Shown: positions 45,727 to 54,541, counted from the first letter of the stretch. The stretch is 64,000 bases of DNA from RGIG8775 sp045660295 (GCA_045660295.1 JAZRDN010000043.1:142135-206134); one strand, 5' to 3'. Translations and numbers: made by a program. Notes: generated from the sequence alone by a model not told the origin.

Positions 45727-45960
45727 GGTATCAGTTGGGTATCACTCTTGGTATCAATAAATATATAGTGTGCAAAAAGTGCCCGAAAACACAACGGTTT
45801 TCGGGCACTCGTAAGTCGGTAGATATTATTCCCACTCGCTTAAATTAGCATTATATCGAGTGAATTTAGGTCTTTTAACATAGTTTTTTCGTGGAGATTT
45901 GACCGCCTTTTTCCACTTCATCTATGGAGTCTACGAAAAAACGGTATCAAAGTGGTATCA
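45727..45960. other. Putative att site: 13-bp guaA core flanked by GGTATCA arm sites
   Basis: GGTATCA occurs at 45727, 45738 and 45750 on one side and at 45943 and 45954 on the other, all in the same orientation with starts 11-12 bases apart. Between them ATTATTCCCACTC (45825-45837) repeats exactly the last codons and stop region of guaA (47138-47150). A hairpin GTTTTTTCGT/ACGAAAAAAC (45883-45892 with 45933-45942) lies next to the right arm. The layout is that of a tyrosine-recombinase attachment site. No integrase gene is present. Confidence 0.6.
45779..45811 (-). terminator. Strong hairpin terminator inside the att-like region
   Basis: AGTGCCCGAAAAC pairs with its complement in GGTTTTCGGGCACT; A-run on the left gives a T-tail on the minus strand, so it would end transcripts coming from the lipoprotein gene. 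Confidence 0.7.
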
Positions 45961-45967
45961 CATAAAA

Positions 45968-46522
45968 TTATTTATACCACTTGTTAATTAGTTCACTTGC
46001 TTTTTCTTCAGATATTTGAGATTGACCGATTTTTACCTTGCCGTCTTTTACAGAAATATCAATTTGCAAATCAAAATCCAAATAATAAACCGTTCGCTCA
46101 TAGTCTGTCGGTTTGGCTGAATTCACATATTTGACAAGTGCATTTGCCGCTTGCAATGTAAACTCATCCTCCGTGAGAGCACCTATGTGAACTACTCCCA
46201 CATTATAAACGTTTAATACTGTAGCTCGACCATCGTTAGCGGTAGCGCGGATAATATAGTTAAAGGAATTTTCGTAATTATCGGATACAACAGCAGGGGC
46301 ACCAAAAACTGTAAGAAGCTTTCCTTCCACAATTGCGGCATCCTCTTCTGACACCATTTCGCCAAAATCCATTAAATATGAACCACCTTCATATTCCGAA
46401 AAATCAATCGCCTCAAACTTAAATTCCATAGTGTTTTCCTTAATATTATTTGTATTGCATCCACTAAAAACAATCGTTATAATCAAACATAAAAACAGAA
46501 CAAAAGATAGTTTTTTTACCAT
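45968..46522 (-). CDS. Putative lipoprotein, unknown
   Basis: 184 residues from ATG 46522 (GGGAG upstream; the frame can be extended four codons). Signal peptide MVKKLSFVLFLCLIITIVFS with lipobox FSGC at about residues 19-22, so the mature protein is anchored outside. The rest is an acidic alpha/beta domain (YYLDFDLQIDISVKDGKVKI) with no family I recognise. It lies in the 1.3-kb segment between the two copies of the guaA 3' end and may be island cargo. Confidence 0.7.
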   Translation of the reverse strand: MVKKLSFVLFLCLIITIVFSGCNTNNIKENTMEFKFEAIDFSEYEGGSYLMDFGEMVSEEDAAIVEGKLLTVFGAPAVVSDNYENSFNYIIRATANDGRATVLNVYNVGVVHIGALTEDEFTLQAANALVKYVNSAKPTDYERTVYYLDFDLQIDISVKDGKVKIGQSQISEEKASELINKWYK

Positions 46523-46630
46523 GGCAACTCCCAACTCTCTTGAATTTTATTCACACCCATTGCATCTATCTATAACTTAAACAATCTTATCAGCGGTGAT
46601 AAATAACCATAGGATAGGCATAACAGTTGC

Positions 46631-47029
46631 TTACAATATTTTTCCGGCAAGGGTATTAACAGTTAACACTACTGCAATGTACGCAAAAGCAATTACATTT
46701 GTCCAAATACTTGCTTTTATTTTTCCTGTTTTGCGAAAAACAAAGGACAAAATCACCGCAGCAATAGCAACAATAAAGTAAATTCCGCCCAGCGTAAGTG
46801 TTGCATCATACAATACCTTTCCAAAAGCAGTTTCGGCGTCGGAGCCTGTAATTCCCCATAGCATACCTAATGCTGACAAAAAAATATAAGGGGCAACAGA
46901 CAGCATATTAATAATTAAACTGATTTTCTCGCCCTTTGAATTGTCCTTCCACTTTTTTCTTCTAAGTAAATAATCAAGTCCAAACACGGCACCTGCCATT
47001 ACAAAAAGTATGATTACCCATGGATACAT
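46631..47029 (-). CDS. Small four-helix membrane protein, unknown
   Basis: 132 residues with four hydrophobic segments: WVIILFVMAGAVFGLDYLL, ISLIINMLSVAPYIFLSALG, ATLTLGGIYFIVAIAAVILS and the C-terminal VIAFAYIAVVLTVNTLAG. A basic loop RRKKWKDNSKGEK follows helix 1. GAGGAGGATCGAAAAT precedes the ATG. Not recognised. Like the lipoprotein, it lies within the segment bounded by guaA duplications and transcribes in the same direction as guaA. Confidence 0.65.
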   Translation of the reverse strand: MYPWVIILFVMAGAVFGLDYLLRRKKWKDNSKGEKISLIINMLSVAPYIFLSALGMLWGITGSDAETAFGKVLYDATLTLGGIYFIVAIAAVILSFVFRKTGKIKASIWTNVIAFAYIAVVLTVNTLAGKIL

Positions 47030-47137
47030 ATTTTCGATCCTCCTCTGTTGAATTATTTAAAATTATTTCTACTCAAAATTAATTTGGCAAAAAGTGGCTC
47101 CGAATAAATCTTCGGGGCCACTTAAAAACCTTACTCA

Positions 47138-47150
47138 ATTATTCCCACTC
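47138..47150. other. Direct repeat of the att core at the guaA 3' end
   Basis: ATTATTCCCACTC covers the last three sense codons and the stop of guaA; the same 13 bases are at 45825-45837. The 3' end of guaA is a known integration site for genomic islands. Confidence 0.65.
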
Positions 47151-48140
47151 AATAGTTCCTGTAGGCTTAGGTGTGATATCGTAGAGCACGCGGTTGATAC
47201 CCTCAACCTCGTTTGTGATTCGCTCTGTTATCTTGTGAAGAATCGCGTATGGAATCTCCTCGATAGTTGCTGTCATTGCGTCCTTTGTGTTTACGGCGCG
47301 GAGAATTGCGGGCCAGCCCTCGTAACGGCTGTCGTCTCTTACACCTACGCTCTTGATGTCGGGAATAACTACGAAATACTGCCAAACCTTCTCAGCAAGT
47401 CCGTTCTTGTCAAACTCGTCGCGGAGAATAGCGTCAGCCTCGCGAAGCGCGTGGAGACGGTCACGTGTAATAGCTCCAAGGCAACGCACGCCGAGACCGG
47501 GACCCGGGAAGGGCTGACGGTAAACCATGGCGTGGGGAAGACCAAGCGCCTCGCCGACTACGCGAACCTCGTCTTTGTAGAGAAGCTTGATAGGCTCAAC
47601 AAGCTCAAACTTAAGGTCCTCGGGAAGACCGCCTACGTTGTGGTGAGACTTAACTGCCTTTTTGCCCTCAGCCTGCTTTACGCTCTCGAGAATGTCGGGG
47701 TAGATAGTGCCTTGAGCGAGGAACTCCACTCCCTCAAGCTTGCGCGCCTCATCGGCGAACACCTCGATAAACTCCTTGCCTATTATCTTTCTCTTGGACT
47801 CGGGATCTGATACGCCCGCGAGAAGGTCAAGGAAACGGTCGGTTGCGTCAACGTATATAAGGTTGGCATCAAGCTGGTTTTTGAAAATTTCTATTACGTT
47901 TTCAGACTCATTTTTACGCATCAAGCCGTGGTTTACGTGTACGCACACGAGTTGCTTGCCGATAGCCTTGATAAGAAGCGCGGCAACAACAGAGGAGTCA
48001 ACACCGCCCGACAGAGCAAGCAATACCTTTTTGTTGCCTACCTGTGCGCGGACAGCTTCAACCTGTTCTGCGATAAACTTGTCCGCAAGTTCGGGGGTTG
48101 TGATACGAGCCATTGTATCGGGTCTGAAATTAGAATCCAT
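47139..48140 (-). CDS. guaA: GMP synthase, ATP-pyrophosphatase subunit only (no glutaminase domain)
   Basis: Adenylates XMP and aminates it to GMP. 333 residues, whereas the usual bacterial fused enzyme has about 510-525. The P-loop LSGGVDSSVV is at 43-52, so the ~190-residue glutamine amidotransferase domain that normally precedes it is missing. The remainder is complete: GTIYPDILES, KSHHNVGGLPEDL, RQPFPGPGLGVRCLG and the dimerisation end RVLYDITPKPTGTIEWE. ATG 48140 follows AAGGAGGAATTTTT, and the promoter at 48201-48229 leaves no room for an upstream domain. It must use free ammonia or a separate glutaminase subunit, as in archaea. Confidence 0.93.
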   Translation of the reverse strand: MDSNFRPDTMARITTPELADKFIAEQVEAVRAQVGNKKVLLALSGGVDSSVVAALLIKAIGKQLVCVHVNHGLMRKNESENVIEIFKNQLDANLIYVDATDRFLDLLAGVSDPESKRKIIGKEFIEVFADEARKLEGVEFLAQGTIYPDILESVKQAEGKKAVKSHHNVGGLPEDLKFELVEPIKLLYKDEVRVVGEALGLPHAMVYRQPFPGPGLGVRCLGAITRDRLHALREADAILRDEFDKNGLAEKVWQYFVVIPDIKSVGVRDDSRYEGWPAILRAVNTKDAMTATIEEIPYAILHKITERITNEVEGINRVLYDITPKPTGTIEWE

Positions 48141-48200
48141 AAAAATTCCTCCTTGAAAATAAGTTCTTGATGTGTAAACTGAAACAGTTCTATATGTAAC

Positions 48201-48229
48201 ATTATACCAAAAAACTTTTGAAATATCAA
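48201..48229 (-). promoter_or_regulatory. Promoter of guaA
   Basis: Minus strand TTGATA (48224-48229), 17 bases ending TGG, TATAAT (48201-48206); leader about 55 bases. Confidence 0.8.
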
Positions 48230-48344
48230 GAGTTTTTTTTTGACAGATTGACAAAAAATGTAATTTTTTTGAGATTTCTTATATATAAAATGCAAAAAAG
48301 TCGATTTTTGCCGTCATAAAAGTGTAACTATAAATAAAAAACTA

Positions 48345-48373
48345 TTGATTTTTTGGAGAAATTAGTGTATAAT
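48345..48373 (+). promoter_or_regulatory. Promoter of the phosphohexomutase-uxuA transcript
   Basis: TTGATT (48345-48350), 17 bases, TATAAT (48368-48373). Confidence 0.8.
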
Positions 48374-48415
48374 TAAAATGTTAAAATATATTAAAATTAA
48401 AATTCGGAGGAATCA

Positions 48416-50125
48416 ATGAACACAAACGAGCATTACGATATGTGGAAAAAAGTCGTTATAGGTAACAAGGAGCTTGCGGGCGACCTTGACGGAATAGGTG
48501 AAGACGAGATATTCGACCGCTTTTACCGCGAGCTGGACTTCGGTACGGCTGGACTTCGCGGTGTCCTCGGCGCGGGTACTAACAGAATGAATATCTATAC
48601 TGTTGCGCGCGCGTCTGTCGGTATCGCAAAATACATATGTGAGACCGAGGGCGAGGGAGCGAGCCTTGCTATCGCTTACGATAGCAGAAATAATTCCGAG
48701 CTCTTTTCAAAGACCGCGGCGGCGGTTTACGCGGGCTACGGAATAAAGGTTTGGCTTTATCCCTATCTCATGCCCACTCCCGCGCTTTCCTACGCGGTGA
48801 GAAATCTCAAATGCACCGCGGGCGTTGTTGTCACTGCGAGCCATAACCCCGCGAAATACAACGGATATAAGGTCTACGGCGCTGATGGCTGTCAGATAAC
48901 AGAGGAAGTCGCTGATAAGATACTCGACAAGATACAAGGCTCTCCTTATTTTGAGGAGATTCCCGATTTCGATAAGCTGCTTGCCGAGGGTAAGATAGAG
49001 TATATCGGTGAGGATATCATCGGTGGATTTATCGACGACGCGCTTGCTTGCGCTAAGTCCTCCCGTGATATCAAGCGCGACCTTAAGCTGGTTTATACAC
49101 CTCTTAACGGCGCGGGACGTATGTGCGTTACCAAGGCGCTCGAAAAGTGTGGATTTAAGGACGTGACTATCGTTGCCGAGCAGGAAGCGCCCGACGGCAA
49201 TTTCCCCACCTGCCCCTATCCCAACCCCGAGATCAAGGAAGCTCTTGCGCTTGGTCTTGACCTCATGAAAAAGACGGGCGCAGACCTACTTCTTGCCACC
49301 GACCCAGACGCTGACCGCGTAGGTACTGCGGTTCCTGTGGGTGATTCCTACCGCCTTATCAGCGGTAACGAAATGGGCATCATGCTTCTTGACTATATCT
49401 GCCGTGAAAAGCTCGCAAAGGGCACAATGCCCGCAGAGCCTATGGCGGTAAAGACAATAGTAACCTCGGATATGACCAACGCTGTTGCCGAAAAGTACGG
49501 CGTGAGACTCGTTGACGTGCTTACAGGCTTTAAGTATATTGGCGAGCAGATTGCGCTTCTTGAGGAAAAGAACGCGGTGGAGAATTATCTTCTCGGCTTT
49601 GAGGAAAGCTACGGATACCTTTGCTCTCCCTTTGTAAGAGATAAGGACGCAATCTCTACCTCGGTGCTTATTTGTGAAATGGCTAATTTCTATAAGTCGG
49701 AGGGTAAGACCCTTGCCGATAGAATGAACGAGCTTTACAGCGAGTTCGGTTGCTTCAAGAATTGCGTTGATAGCTTCGCCTTCGAGGGCAGCACGGGCAT
49801 GGATAAGATGAAGGCTATCATGGAAAGCCTTCGTAATAACCCGCCCAAGGAAGTCATGGGCTGTGAGCTTGTAAAGGTAAACGACTATCTCAAGAGCGAA
49901 AGCGTGGACATGGACGGCAATAAGGAGATAATCACGCTTCCCAAGTCCAATGTTCTTAAATTTACGTTCACAAACGGTCTTGGTATCGTGGCGCGCCCCT
50001 CGGGTACAGAGCCCAAGCTCAAGATATATTATACAATAAAAGCCGATTCGGATGAAAAGGCAAATGAGATCGTCGCAAGGCTCACGGGCAAGGACGGCGA
50101 GTTCGCAACAAAATTTGTAAGATAA
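48416..50125 (+). CDS. pgcA: Phosphohexomutase (alpha-phosphoglucomutase type)
   Basis: Interconverts glucose-1-phosphate and glucose-6-phosphate; 569 residues, the length of the Firmicute PgcA group. FGTAGLRGVLGAGTNRMN, the phosphoserine loop VVTASHNPAKYNGYKVY, the metal loop LLATDPDADRVGTA, the sugar loop GFEESYGYL and the phosphate loop GIVARPSGTEPKLKIYY are all intact. TCGGAGGAATCA precedes the ATG. uxuA follows after 35 bases with its own ribosome site and no terminator between, so the two share a transcript. Confidence 0.94.
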   Translation: MNTNEHYDMWKKVVIGNKELAGDLDGIGEDEIFDRFYRELDFGTAGLRGVLGAGTNRMNIYTVARASVGIAKYICETEGEGASLAIAYDSRNNSELFSKTAAAVYAGYGIKVWLYPYLMPTPALSYAVRNLKCTAGVVVTASHNPAKYNGYKVYGADGCQITEEVADKILDKIQGSPYFEEIPDFDKLLAEGKIEYIGEDIIGGFIDDALACAKSSRDIKRDLKLVYTPLNGAGRMCVTKALEKCGFKDVTIVAEQEAPDGNFPTCPYPNPEIKEALALGLDLMKKTGADLLLATDPDADRVGTAVPVGDSYRLISGNEMGIMLLDYICREKLAKGTMPAEPMAVKTIVTSDMTNAVAEKYGVRLVDVLTGFKYIGEQIALLEEKNAVENYLLGFEESYGYLCSPFVRDKDAISTSVLICEMANFYKSEGKTLADRMNELYSEFGCFKNCVDSFAFEGSTGMDKMKAIMESLRNNPPKEVMGCELVKVNDYLKSESVDMDGNKEIITLPKSNVLKFTFTNGLGIVARPSGTEPKLKIYYTIKADSDEKANEIVARLTGKDGEFATKFVR

Positions 50126-50160
50126 AATTTGAATTATAAAACCGAAAGGAAGAAAAAATT

Positions 50161-51237
50161 ATGAAAATGACACTCAGATGGTACGGTCCCGGTCACGATA
50201 CCGTAACCTTGAAGCAGATTCGCCAGATCCCCGGCGTAACAGGTGTTATCACGACACTTTACGACACAGTTCCCGGAGAGGCTTGGAAAATGGAAGATAT
50301 TCTCGCTCTCAAGAAAGAGGTTGAGGACGCAGGCCTTAAGATCCACGGTATCGAGAGCGTAAATATCAGTGACGATATCAAGACCGCAGGACCTAAGCGC
50401 GATGAGCATATCGCTAACTACATCACAACTCTTGAAAGACTCGGTCAGGCTGATATCCACATGGTATGCTATAACTTCATGCCCGTATTCGACTGGACCA
50501 GAACAGAGCTTGCAAGAAAGAGACCCGACGGATCCACAGTTCTTGCATATACGCAGGAAGCAGTTGATGCCCTCGATCCCGAGAAGATGTTCGACTCTAT
50601 CGCCGGCGATATGAACGGTACTGTTATGCCTGGTTGGGAGCCCGAGAGAATGGCAAAGGTAAAGGAGCTTTTCGAGCTTTATAAGGATATTGACGACGAG
50701 AAGCTTTTCGCTAACCTTAAGTATTTCCTTGAGGCAATAATGCCCGTATGTAACAAGTACGATATCAACATGGCAATTCACCCCGACGATCCCGCTTGGA
50801 GCGTATTCGGACTTCCCAGAATCATCATCAATAAGGAAAACATTCTCCGCATGATGAAGATGGTTGACGATCCTCACAACGGCGTTACATTCTGCTCGGG
50901 TTCGTACGGAACAAACCTTAATAACGACCTTCCCGATATGATCAGATCGCTTAAGGGCAGAGTACACTTCGCGCACGTTCGTAACCTTAAGTTCAACTCT
51001 CCTACAGACTTCGAGGAAGCGTGCCACCTTTCTTCTGACGGTACGTTCGATATGTACGAGATCATGAAGGCTCTCTATGAGATCGGCTTCACCGGTCCTA
51101 TCCGTCCTGACCACGGACGTATGATCTGGGACGAGGTCGCAATGCCCGGCTATGGTCTCTACGACAGAGCGCTTGGTGCATCCTACCTCAACGGACTTTG
51201 GGAAGCAATCGAAAAGAGCCACCAGAGAGGGGTTTAA
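50161..51237 (+). CDS. uxuA: Mannonate dehydratase
   Basis: Dehydrates D-mannonate to 2-keto-3-deoxygluconate in hexuronate breakdown; 358 residues. Family landmarks: LRWYGPGHDTVTLKQIRQIP, the metal and substrate residues in MAIHPDDPAWSVFGLPRII, FCSGSYG, VHFAHVRNLKF and RPDHGRMIWDE. GAAAGGAAGAAAAAATT precedes the ATG. The enzyme just before it in the pathway is the probable SDR mannonate oxidoreductase at 37.9 kb; KdgK and KdgA are not in the window. Confidence 0.95.
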   Translation: MKMTLRWYGPGHDTVTLKQIRQIPGVTGVITTLYDTVPGEAWKMEDILALKKEVEDAGLKIHGIESVNISDDIKTAGPKRDEHIANYITTLERLGQADIHMVCYNFMPVFDWTRTELARKRPDGSTVLAYTQEAVDALDPEKMFDSIAGDMNGTVMPGWEPERMAKVKELFELYKDIDDEKLFANLKYFLEAIMPVCNKYDINMAIHPDDPAWSVFGLPRIIINKENILRMMKMVDDPHNGVTFCSGSYGTNLNNDLPDMIRSLKGRVHFAHVRNLKFNSPTDFEEACHLSSDGTFDMYEIMKALYEIGFTGPIRPDHGRMIWDEVAMPGYGLYDRALGASYLNGLWEAIEKSHQRGV

Positions 51238-51253
51238 TTCAATTCAAAATAAG

Positions 51254-51284
51254 AAACGGCAGGGGCTTTCTCCTGCCGTTTTGC
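51254..51284 (+). terminator. Terminator after uxuA
   Basis: AAACGGCAGG/CCTGCCGTTT stem with eight-base loop, then TTG. Confidence 0.82.
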
Positions 51285-51307
51285 AAATTATCCTCGTTCC
51301 GCCAAAA

Positions 51308-51336
51308 CAAAAAAGGCTTCAATGAAGCCTTTTTTA
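51308..51336 (-). terminator. Terminator of yigZ
   Basis: AAAAAAGGCTTC-AAT-GAAGCCTTTTTT at the end of the minus-strand operon; it touches the yigZ stop codon. Confidence 0.82.
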
Positions 51337-51966
51337 TTTGCAGTCAAATCTTTCTCCTGTGATTTTTGGCGTTGATTTTCCCGCACTAATTTCGCTTATT
51401 TTTGACGAAATGCTATTAACAATTTCGCTTTTTACAGCAATTTTTAACATGACGTTGTCCGAAAACTCGGTGTCGTCGATTATAGCGCCGTACTTGGGAA
51501 GCTCGGCGGAAATTTTTTGATAGTCCGAGTATGAGCAGGGAACTGAAAGCTCGGTGTAAGGCTCGTATGTGACTATCTCCGCCGCTTCAAGTGCTATCTT
51601 TGTCGCTTGCGAATATGCGCGTACAAGTCCGCCCGCGCCGAGAAGCGTTCCGCCAAAGTATCTCGTTACCACCACACAGGCGTCGTCAACACCCGATTTT
51701 CGGATAACGTCAAGCACAGGCATGCCCGCCGTGCCTTGCGGCTCTCCGTCGTCGGAATATCGCGCGATGATGCCGTTTTTCATTGTGTAGCCGAAAACGT
51801 TGTGCGTAGCGTCGTTGTGTTTTGATTTTATTTTCTTTATAAATTCCGCCGCTTCGTCCTCGCTTTTGAGGGGTTTGGCGTAGCCGATAAAGAGCGAACG
51901 TTTTTCCTCAAATTCAGCGCTCGCCTCGCGCCTTATTGTCGTGTAACATTTGATAGCGTCAGCCAT
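51334..51966 (-). CDS. YigZ/IMPACT-family protein
   Basis: 210 residues. The opening EFEEKRSLFIGYAKPLKSED is followed by DATHNVFGYTM, YSDDGEPQGTAGMPVLDVI and VVTRYFGGTLLGAGGLVRAYS, the family core; the C-terminal half is the DUF1949 ferredoxin-like domain. Relatives bind RNA or ribosomes, but the role in bacteria is not settled. It starts 30 bases after the hflX stop and was probably co-transcribed with it. Confidence 0.92.
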   Translation of the reverse strand: MADAIKCYTTIRREASAEFEEKRSLFIGYAKPLKSEDEAAEFIKKIKSKHNDATHNVFGYTMKNGIIARYSDDGEPQGTAGMPVLDVIRKSGVDDACVVVTRYFGGTLLGAGGLVRAYSQATKIALEAAEIVTYEPYTELSVPCSYSDYQKISAELPKYGAIIDDTEFSDNVMLKIAVKSEIVNSISSKISEISAGKSTPKITGERFDCK

Positions 51967-51996
51967 TTTCTCGCCTTTCGTTAGCCGTTTTTTTGC

Positions 51997-53292
51997 CTAA
52001 TCTTCTTCGTCGTTTTTCTTGGGGGGCTCGGTGTCGTATTTGCGTAACATTCCTCGCACCTTCGCGTCCACTACCGCAACTACCGTAACGCCCTCGGGAC
52101 CGTAATCCACGCTTTCTACCGTAGCATCCGAATAGAGTCTGTTGAGCGCTCCTTGCTCGGAGTTGGGAATGAAGAATGTGGCGCGTGTAGTTCCTTGATG
52201 AACAACGCTTTCCAAAAGCTCTGAAAGCCCGTCTACTCCGTCTCCGTTTTGCGCTGATATGCAAATATAGTTTTCCGAGTCTGTATTAATGACCGCCGAG
52301 GGGGGACATACCATGCCTCGGTCGCACTTGTTGAAAACGTAGATCGTGGGTTTGTCTGCCGCGCCCAGCTCTCCGAGAATCTGTTGCGTAACCCCCAGCT
52401 GCGCGGGGAACTCCTCGTCCGAAGCGTCAATGAGTATCATTAAAATATCGGCGTATACCGCCTCGTCAAGAGTTGATTTAAACGCCTTGATAAGATGATG
52501 GGGGAGATTTCTGATAAAACCTACCGTGTCGGTAAGAAGCACTGTCTCGCCTCCGGGAAGCTCGTGCTTTCTCGTTGTGGGGTCAAGCGTAGCGAATAGC
52601 TTGTCCTCAGCGAGTATTCCCGCATCGGTCAGCCTGTTCAAAAGAGTAGACTTGCCCGCATTGGTGTATCCTACGATAGCCACCTTGGTGATGCCGCTCT
52701 TGTCGCGCGAGGCGCGCATGGTGCGTCGGTTTTTGTCAAGTATCTCAAGCTCGCTTTCAAGCGCGGTTATTCTTCGTTGTAAATGACGTCTGTCGCTTTC
52801 GAGCTTTGTTTCACCAGGACCTCTCGTGCCTATACCGCCGCCGAGTCGTGACATTTCGTTACCCTTGCCCATAAGTCTGGGCGCGGTGTACTTAAGCTGT
52901 GCAAGCTCGACCTGCAGCTTACCCTCGCCCGTTACCGCGTGAAGCGCGAAAATGTCGAGAATAAGCATCGAACGGTCGATGACGTTTACGTCACCCAGTT
53001 CGTTTTCAAGATTTCTTATCTGAGAAGGGGAGAGGTCGATATCAAATACTACCAGCTTAACCTCGTTTGCTTCGCATATCTGCTTAAGCTCGGCAACCTT
53101 TCCGCTTCCTATGACGGTCCGTACGTCGGGCGTGTCCTTGTTCTGTATAAGCCTCGCGATCTCTTCGCCTCCCGCGGTGTCAAGAAGTCTGGCAAGCTCG
53201 TCAAGGCTGGTTTCAACCTCTTTGAGCTTTGAATTGTCGGTGCAGAGCGATACAAGCACCGCGCGGCTGTCCTTTATTATCTTTTCTTCCAT
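51997..53292 (-). CDS. hflX: GTPase HflX
   Basis: Ribosome-associated GTPase that splits stalled 70S particles under stress; 431 residues. N-terminal HflX domain with GSGKVAELKQICEANEVKLV, then GGGIGTRGPGETKLESDRR, a long helical linker, and the G domain: G1 VGYTNAGKSTLLN (near residue 205), G3 DTVGFIRNLP, G4 NKCD. ATG 53292 follows AAAGGAGGTAATTTT. Copy 2 of the 71-bp repeat (53310-53380) stands directly upstream, in its leader or promoter region. Confidence 0.95.
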   Translation of the reverse strand: MEEKIIKDSRAVLVSLCTDNSKLKEVETSLDELARLLDTAGGEEIARLIQNKDTPDVRTVIGSGKVAELKQICEANEVKLVVFDIDLSPSQIRNLENELGDVNVIDRSMLILDIFALHAVTGEGKLQVELAQLKYTAPRLMGKGNEMSRLGGGIGTRGPGETKLESDRRHLQRRITALESELEILDKNRRTMRASRDKSGITKVAIVGYTNAGKSTLLNRLTDAGILAEDKLFATLDPTTRKHELPGGETVLLTDTVGFIRNLPHHLIKAFKSTLDEAVYADILMILIDASDEEFPAQLGVTQQILGELGAADKPTIYVFNKCDRGMVCPPSAVINTDSENYICISAQNGDGVDGLSELLESVVHQGTTRATFFIPNSEQGALNRLYSDATVESVDYGPEGVTVVAVVDAKVRGMLRKYDTEPPKKNDEED

Positions 53293-53309
53293 AAAATTAC
53301 CTCCTTTAG

Positions 53310-53380
53310 GCAAGAGAGAATGATCCGAACCCGCCCTGAAACCTGAATTTTCAGTGCTTTATGGCACTTGTCTCACTTGC
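53310..53380 (+). repeat. Copy 2 of the 71-bp repeat
   Basis: Identical to 16801-16871 at 69 of 71 positions, with the same ends (GCAAGAGAGAAT and TCTCACTTGC). Here it lacks the long right-hand part seen at metK, so the 71-bp unit is an element by itself. It begins 18 bases upstream of the hflX start codon, next to the ribosome site. Confidence 0.85.
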
Positions 53381-53405
53381 GAAGTTTACGGAGAGGAAAC
53401 AATAA

Positions 53406-53435
53406 GGGCAAGTTATGTCATGACACAACTTGCCC
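53406..53435 (-). terminator. Hairpin terminator of rpmE
   Basis: GGGCAAGTT/AACTTGCCC with an inner GTCATGAC palindrome; weak T-run on the minus strand. Confidence 0.6.
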
Positions 53436-53467
53436 GATTGCTTCGATGTGATTTTGCCAAATAGCAA

Positions 53468-53674
53468 TTACTTGCTTGCCTGAAGTCTCTTCTTGAACTT
53501 GTCAACACGACCGCCGGCATCAACGAATTTCTGCTTACCGGTGAAGAAGGGATGGCACTTTGAGCAAATTTCAACTCTCATTTCTCCGCCTGCTGTGGAC
53601 TTTGTTGTAACAGTTTCACCACAAGCGCACTTGATGGTTACCTCTTCATAGTTAGGATGGATTCCTGTCTTCAT
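53468..53674 (-). CDS. rpmE: 50S ribosomal protein L31, zinc-binding type
   Basis: 68 residues. [20 protein letters not shown] is followed by [20 protein letters not shown] and VDKFKKRL. Cysteines at CAC and CSKC form the zinc site, so this is the C+ form that doubles as a zinc store in other bacteria. Ribosome site GAGGTG upstream. Monocistronic with its own promoter (53720-53748). Confidence 0.97.
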   Translation of the reverse strand: MKTGIHPNYEEVTIKCACGETVTTKSTAGGEMRVEICSKCHPFFTGKQKFVDAGGRVDKFKKRLQASK

Positions 53675-53719
53675 TTATTTACACCTCACTTTGCAATACA
53701 AATATTCACAATTGCTGAT

Positions 53720-53748
53720 ATTATATCATATTCTTGACTAAATTGCAA
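53720..53748 (-). promoter_or_regulatory. Promoter of rpmE
   Basis: Minus strand TTGCAA (53743-53748), 17 bases ending TGA, TATAAT (53720-53725). Confidence 0.82.
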
Positions 53749-53793
53749 GGGGTTTTGAAAAAAAACTTAAAAAAATTTAAAAAATCTTGAAAA

Positions 53794-54498
53794 TCACAGC
53801 TTATCGGCGATGTCGTCGCGCAATTTTGCGATTATTTTCTTTTCAAGACGGGAAATATATGATTGTGAGATACCCAGCTTTTCGGCGACCTCCTTTTGCG
53901 TAAGCTCATCCTTTCCGCCCAGTCCGTAGCGCATTTCGATTATCTCGCGTTCACGTGGGTCAAGCGCTGCCACGGCTCGTCGTATAACCATTCTTTCCTC
54001 ATATTGCTCAAGCTCGTAGGACACGCTGTCCTCCTCGCTTCCCAATACGTCGGAAAGAAGAAGCTCGTTGCCGTCCCAGTCCACGTTCAACGGCTCGTCT
54101 ATGGAAATCTCGGTTCTTGTGTTTGAAAATTTTCTTATATACATAAGTATTTCATTTTCTATACATCTTGATGCATACGTGGCGAGTTTTATGTTTTTGT
54201 CGGGACAAAAGGTGTTTATCGCCTTGATAAGCCCTATCGTTCCAATAGAAACCAGATCCTCAATGCCTATTCCCGTGTTTTCAAAGCGTTTGGCTATGTA
54301 TACCACAAGACGCAGATTGTGCTCCACCAGTCTGTCGCGCCCCTCTTGAGTTATTTCGGGAGCTTCGAGAATGGCGGCTTCCTCCTCCTTTGAAAGCGGC
54401 GGGGGAAGCGTTTCTGGACCGTTTATGTAATACAGCCCTTTCTTTTTGCGGAATATCTTTCTTATAAAATTCTTGAATCTGAGAATTAATTTCTTCAT
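53794..54498 (-). CDS. sigE: Sporulation sigma factor SigE (pro-sigma-E)
   Basis: Early mother-cell sigma factor; 234 residues. The basic N-terminal pro-sequence ([20 protein letters not shown]) is followed by the processing site region [20 protein letters not shown], as in Bacillus pro-SigE where cleavage falls near YYI. Region 2 ([53 protein letters not shown]) and region 4 ([18 protein letters not shown]) are intact. It lies 43 bases after spoIIGA, which encodes its processing protease. sigG, the usual third gene, is not downstream; rpmE is. Confidence 0.97.
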   Translation of the reverse strand: MKKLILRFKNFIRKIFRKKKGLYYINGPETLPPPLSKEEEAAILEAPEITQEGRDRLVEHNLRLVVYIAKRFENTGIGIEDLVSIGTIGLIKAINTFCPDKNIKLATYASRCIENEILMYIRKFSNTRTEISIDEPLNVDWDGNELLLSDVLGSEEDSVSYELEQYEERMVIRRAVAALDPREREIIEMRYGLGGKDELTQKEVAEKLGISQSYISRLEKKIIAKLRDDIADKL

Positions 54499-54541
54499 AA
54501 AATATATAGACCTTTCCTGTGGCGTAGCGCGCCGATGCGCT

